From Clostridium sp. (GTDB lineage Bacteria; Bacillota; Clostridia; Lachnospirales; Lachnospiraceae), in NCBI GenBank assembly GCA_031275405.1, contig JAISOV010000047.1, positions 37,446 to 101,445 of the forward strand: 64,000 nucleotides of DNA, read 5' to 3'. A model generated the notes under the pieces. It made no database searches. It saw nothing but the letters and a program-made list of their open reading frames with translations, and had not been told where the DNA came from. This document shows positions 60,760 through 64,000 of the stretch, in pieces; positions within the stretch are counted from its first letter, which is position 1, and each line of letters opens with the position of its first letter. Position numbers and translations under genes: made by a program.

Positions 60760-61485
60760 ATGGGAGTACTCGTGAACCGTATAATTGTCATATTGCTGAG
60801 ACTCTTTCTGAAAGTTCCGGCGTATCTTTGCGGAATCCGCAGGCGCGGAAGACAGAAAAATTACAGCGTCGAGAATGCTTACGCTTATATCAAAAAAATT
60901 ACGAAAGATGTCAATCGTGTGGGCAGAATAAAAGTGGAAGCCTATGGGGAGGAAAATATCCCGAAAGAAAACGGTTTTGTCTTCTTCCCGAATCATCAGG
61001 GGCTTTTTGACGGGTTGGTATTTTTAGATTCCTGTTCCGCTCCGTTTTCCTTTATCATCAAGAAAGAAGTCAGCAATGTGATCGTCATCAAGCAGGTGCT
61101 GAAGGCGCTGCGGTCGATCCCGATCGACAGGGGCGACATCCGTCAGTCCATGCAGGTCATCAACCAGGTGGCTGAAGAAGTGAAAAAAGGAAGGAACTTC
61201 TTGATTTTTCCGGAAGGAACAAGAAGCAAGCAAGGAAATAAGCTATTGGATTTTAAGAGCGGGGCGTTCAAAAGTGCCGTAAAGGCGAAATGCCCCATTG
61301 TACCTTGCGCATTAATAGATTCTTTCAAACCTTTTGATGAAAGTTCCGTCAAGCCGGTGACGGTTAAGCTGTTTTATTTGCCGCCGCTGTATTATAAGGA
61401 ATATATGGGTATGAAGACAGTGGAAATTGCGGCATTGGTGAAACGGCGAATTGAGGAAACCATTGCGGAGCAGGAAACGGCATGA
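60760..61485 (+). CDS. plsC: 1-acyl-sn-glycerol-3-phosphate acyltransferase
   Basis: 241 residues. Acylates lysophosphatidate to phosphatidate. Hydrophobic N-terminus, then PNHQGLFDGLVFL (NHxxxxD), RSIPIDRGD, FLIFPEGTRSKQG and IVPCALIDSF. Start uncertain: ATG 60760 has a weak site, GTG 60772 a better one (GGGAG). Confidence 0.9.
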   Translation: MGVLVNRIIVILLRLFLKVPAYLCGIRRRGRQKNYSVENAYAYIKKITKDVNRVGRIKVEAYGEENIPKENGFVFFPNHQGLFDGLVFLDSCSAPFSFIIKKEVSNVIVIKQVLKALRSIPIDRGDIRQSMQVINQVAEEVKKGRNFLIFPEGTRSKQGNKLLDFKSGAFKSAVKAKCPIVPCALIDSFKPFDESSVKPVTVKLFYLPPLYYKEYMGMKTVEIAALVKRRIEETIAEQETA

Positions 61486-61623
61486 TGGCTGTGCCGCAAA
61501 TGCGTGAAGCCGATGTGGCGGTATACGAGAGCCTTGCCCCAAGCTTACGGAGGAGCTTCGCGGAGAGTGAATTGCGTCAGAAAAAATGTTTTGGAAAAGA
61601 TTCAGAAATAAGCAAAATACGGA

Positions 61624-61652
61624 TTGACAAATGAAATAGCCTTCGGTATAAT
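61624..61652 (+). promoter_or_regulatory. Consensus sigma-A promoter of tRNA-Ser
   Basis: TTGACA (61624-61629), 17 bases, TATAAT (61647-61652). Confidence 0.92.
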
Positions 61653-61678
61653 AACACTTGCCTTAGGATTCAGGTTAA

Positions 61679-61766
61679 GGAGAAATACTCAAGAGGCTGA
61701 AGAGGCGCCCCTGCTAAGGGTGTAGGTCGTTTACGCGGCGCGAGGGTTCAAATCCCTCTTTCTCCG
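61679..61766 (+). tRNA. tRNA-Ser (anticodon GCT)
   Basis: 88 bases. Acceptor GGAGAAA/TTTCTCC, anticodon stem CGCCC/GGGTG around CTGCTAA, a long variable arm and T arm GAGGG/CCCTC around TTCAAAT. Discriminator G, no encoded CCA. Confidence 0.95.
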
Positions 61767-61993
61767 TTCACTGCCGGCAGGATATGCTCTATCGTGGAAT
61801 ATCTTCTAGTGCGTTTTCATAGAATGTATTCTAATATAGGATGTACCCTAAAGGTATTTTTCGCCCTGTTCAGCATCCGGGCAAGTGGCGGAATCATGTG
61901 ATCATTTTTGTGACAGTATGTAGCTTTATCGGTAAGGCGGAAAAGTACATATGGCGCAAGAATAAAAAAGTAAAAAAAATTTTGAAAAACCTG

Positions 61994-62022
61994 TTGACAA
62001 AGGGCAGGGGGCATGGTAAGAT
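61994..62022 (+). promoter_or_regulatory. rRNA operon promoter
   Basis: TTGACA (61994-61999), 17-base spacer, TAAGAT (62017-62022), about 220 bases before 16S. Confidence 0.8.
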
Positions 62023-62060
62023 GTCAGAGCTGCGGCTGAGGAAGCGGCAGGCGGACCTTG

Positions 62061-62080
62061 ACAACCGAACAGCAACGCAG
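62061..62080 (+). other. 5' half of the 16S processing stem
   Basis: ACAACCGAACAGCAACGCAG here pairs with CTGCGTTGCTGTCCGGCTGT at 63802-63821 (18 of 20 positions, differences tolerated as G-U). The two halves enclose 16S, as expected for an RNase III cut site. The rest of the leader is very GC-rich with no gene. Confidence 0.8.
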
Positions 62081-62242
62081 GCCTGAAAACCCGGCATGCG
62101 CCCGCGAGGGGCGCGTGCGGGAAGAAGAAGAGCGCGCGGCAGGGAGGGAGCGGCCTGGCGCGCGCGCGGCCCCCCGTCCTGCGGGGGGCGGCAGAAGGAG
62201 CGCGCCCGGGGAGCCGGGCGGGCGACCGCAGCGGAAGGCCAG

Positions 62243-63783
<1,541 letters not shown>

Positions 63784-63801
63784 GGGAAGGGGAAGTAGGG
63801 G

Positions 63802-63821
63802 CTGCGTTGCTGTCCGGCTGT
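63802..63821 (+). other. 3' half of the 16S processing stem
   Basis: CTGCGTTGCTGTCCGGCTGT, complementary to 62061-62080. It is followed by a hairpin at 63827-63861 (CGGCACA/TGTGCCG with GGGGG/CCCCC) before 5S. Confidence 0.8.
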
Positions 63822-63869
63822 GGAGGCCGCGGCACAGGGGGGGAGGCCCCCGTGTGCCGGAGAGAAGGA

Positions 63870-63988
63870 TCCTGGCGGCGATGCGCCGGGGGGGCACACC
63901 CGTACCCATCCCGCACACGGCAGTGAAGGCCCCGGCGGCCGACGGTACTGGGCCGGAGACGGCACGGGAGAGCAGGAGGCCGCCAGGA
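63870..63988 (+). rRNA. rrf: 5S ribosomal RNA
   Basis: 119 bases. TCCTGGCGGC pairs with GCCGCCAGGA at the ends; GATGCGCCGGGGGGGCACAC and CCGTACCCATCCCG, then CACGGCAGTGAAG are 5S hallmarks. It lies 87 bases after 16S with no tRNA between. Confidence 0.93.
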
Positions 63989-64000
63989 GATTCTTTGTAA

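Overview
The window reads as chromosome of a spore-forming, flagellated, butyrate-producing member of the Clostridia, most likely Lachnospiraceae or a close relative. This rests on ptb and buk, a BofA-type sporulation gene, the flagellin/FliS and Tad pilus loci, DUF6240- and DUF5702-type proteins that I associate with Lachnospiraceae, and the general pattern of the 16S rRNA. The 16S variable regions and most genes are GC-rich. Start codons are mixed (ATG, GTG, TTG). None of the three tRNA genes encodes CCA.

Layout. 1-8941: end of carB, sodA-queH-argS, a tRNA-Val/tRNA-Met pair with promoter and terminator, a DEAD-box helicase with repeat-rich tails, ispF and a polysaccharide deacetylase. 8942-12000: AT-rich, foreign-looking and decaying patch with an ABC transporter, frameshifted DUF4160 and DUF2442 genes, a small ribbon-helix-helix-like protein, a second ABC fragment and a dispersed repeat. 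12124-18549: amidase, radical SAM enzyme, TNF/C1q-like surface protein, mntP, cold-shock gene, CPBP protein, ROK sugar kinase and HD protein. 18713-25300: ptb and buk split by palindromic tandem repeats, then an acquired-looking cassette (GNAT fragment, ABC pair, MFS pump, truncated genes). 25345-32424: lone hisB, STAND ATPase with a membrane protein, and a DUF4358/MBOAT/DHHW cell-surface O-acylation set. 32425-38383: ksgA, a large TPR protein with a degenerate P-loop, and glgB.

38437-43574 is a flagellar transcription unit: a near-consensus sigma-D promoter ahead of a DUF6240 protein, flagellin and FliS. 43524-45332 holds a convergent DUF2508 gene, bofA, and a strong promoter followed by an unclassified structured leader and a VanZ-like gene. 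45728-56889 is a complete-looking Tad (Flp) pilus locus with two prepilin peptidases, TadZ/TadA/TadB/TadC, a Flp pilin, three pseudopilin or surface proteins and an FHA protein. A rhomboid protease, a flavodoxin-SCP2 fusion, HIT protein, two-subunit fumarase and PlsC follow. The window ends with tRNA-Ser and an rRNA operon in which 5S follows 16S directly.

The most unusual material is non-coding or repetitive: a dispersed palindromic repeat family (at least six copies), a three-hairpin repeat family next to sodA and ksgA, a 19-bp minisatellite between tadZ and tadA, and the leader RNA near 44460-44740. I did not find a CRISPR array, transposase or prophage.
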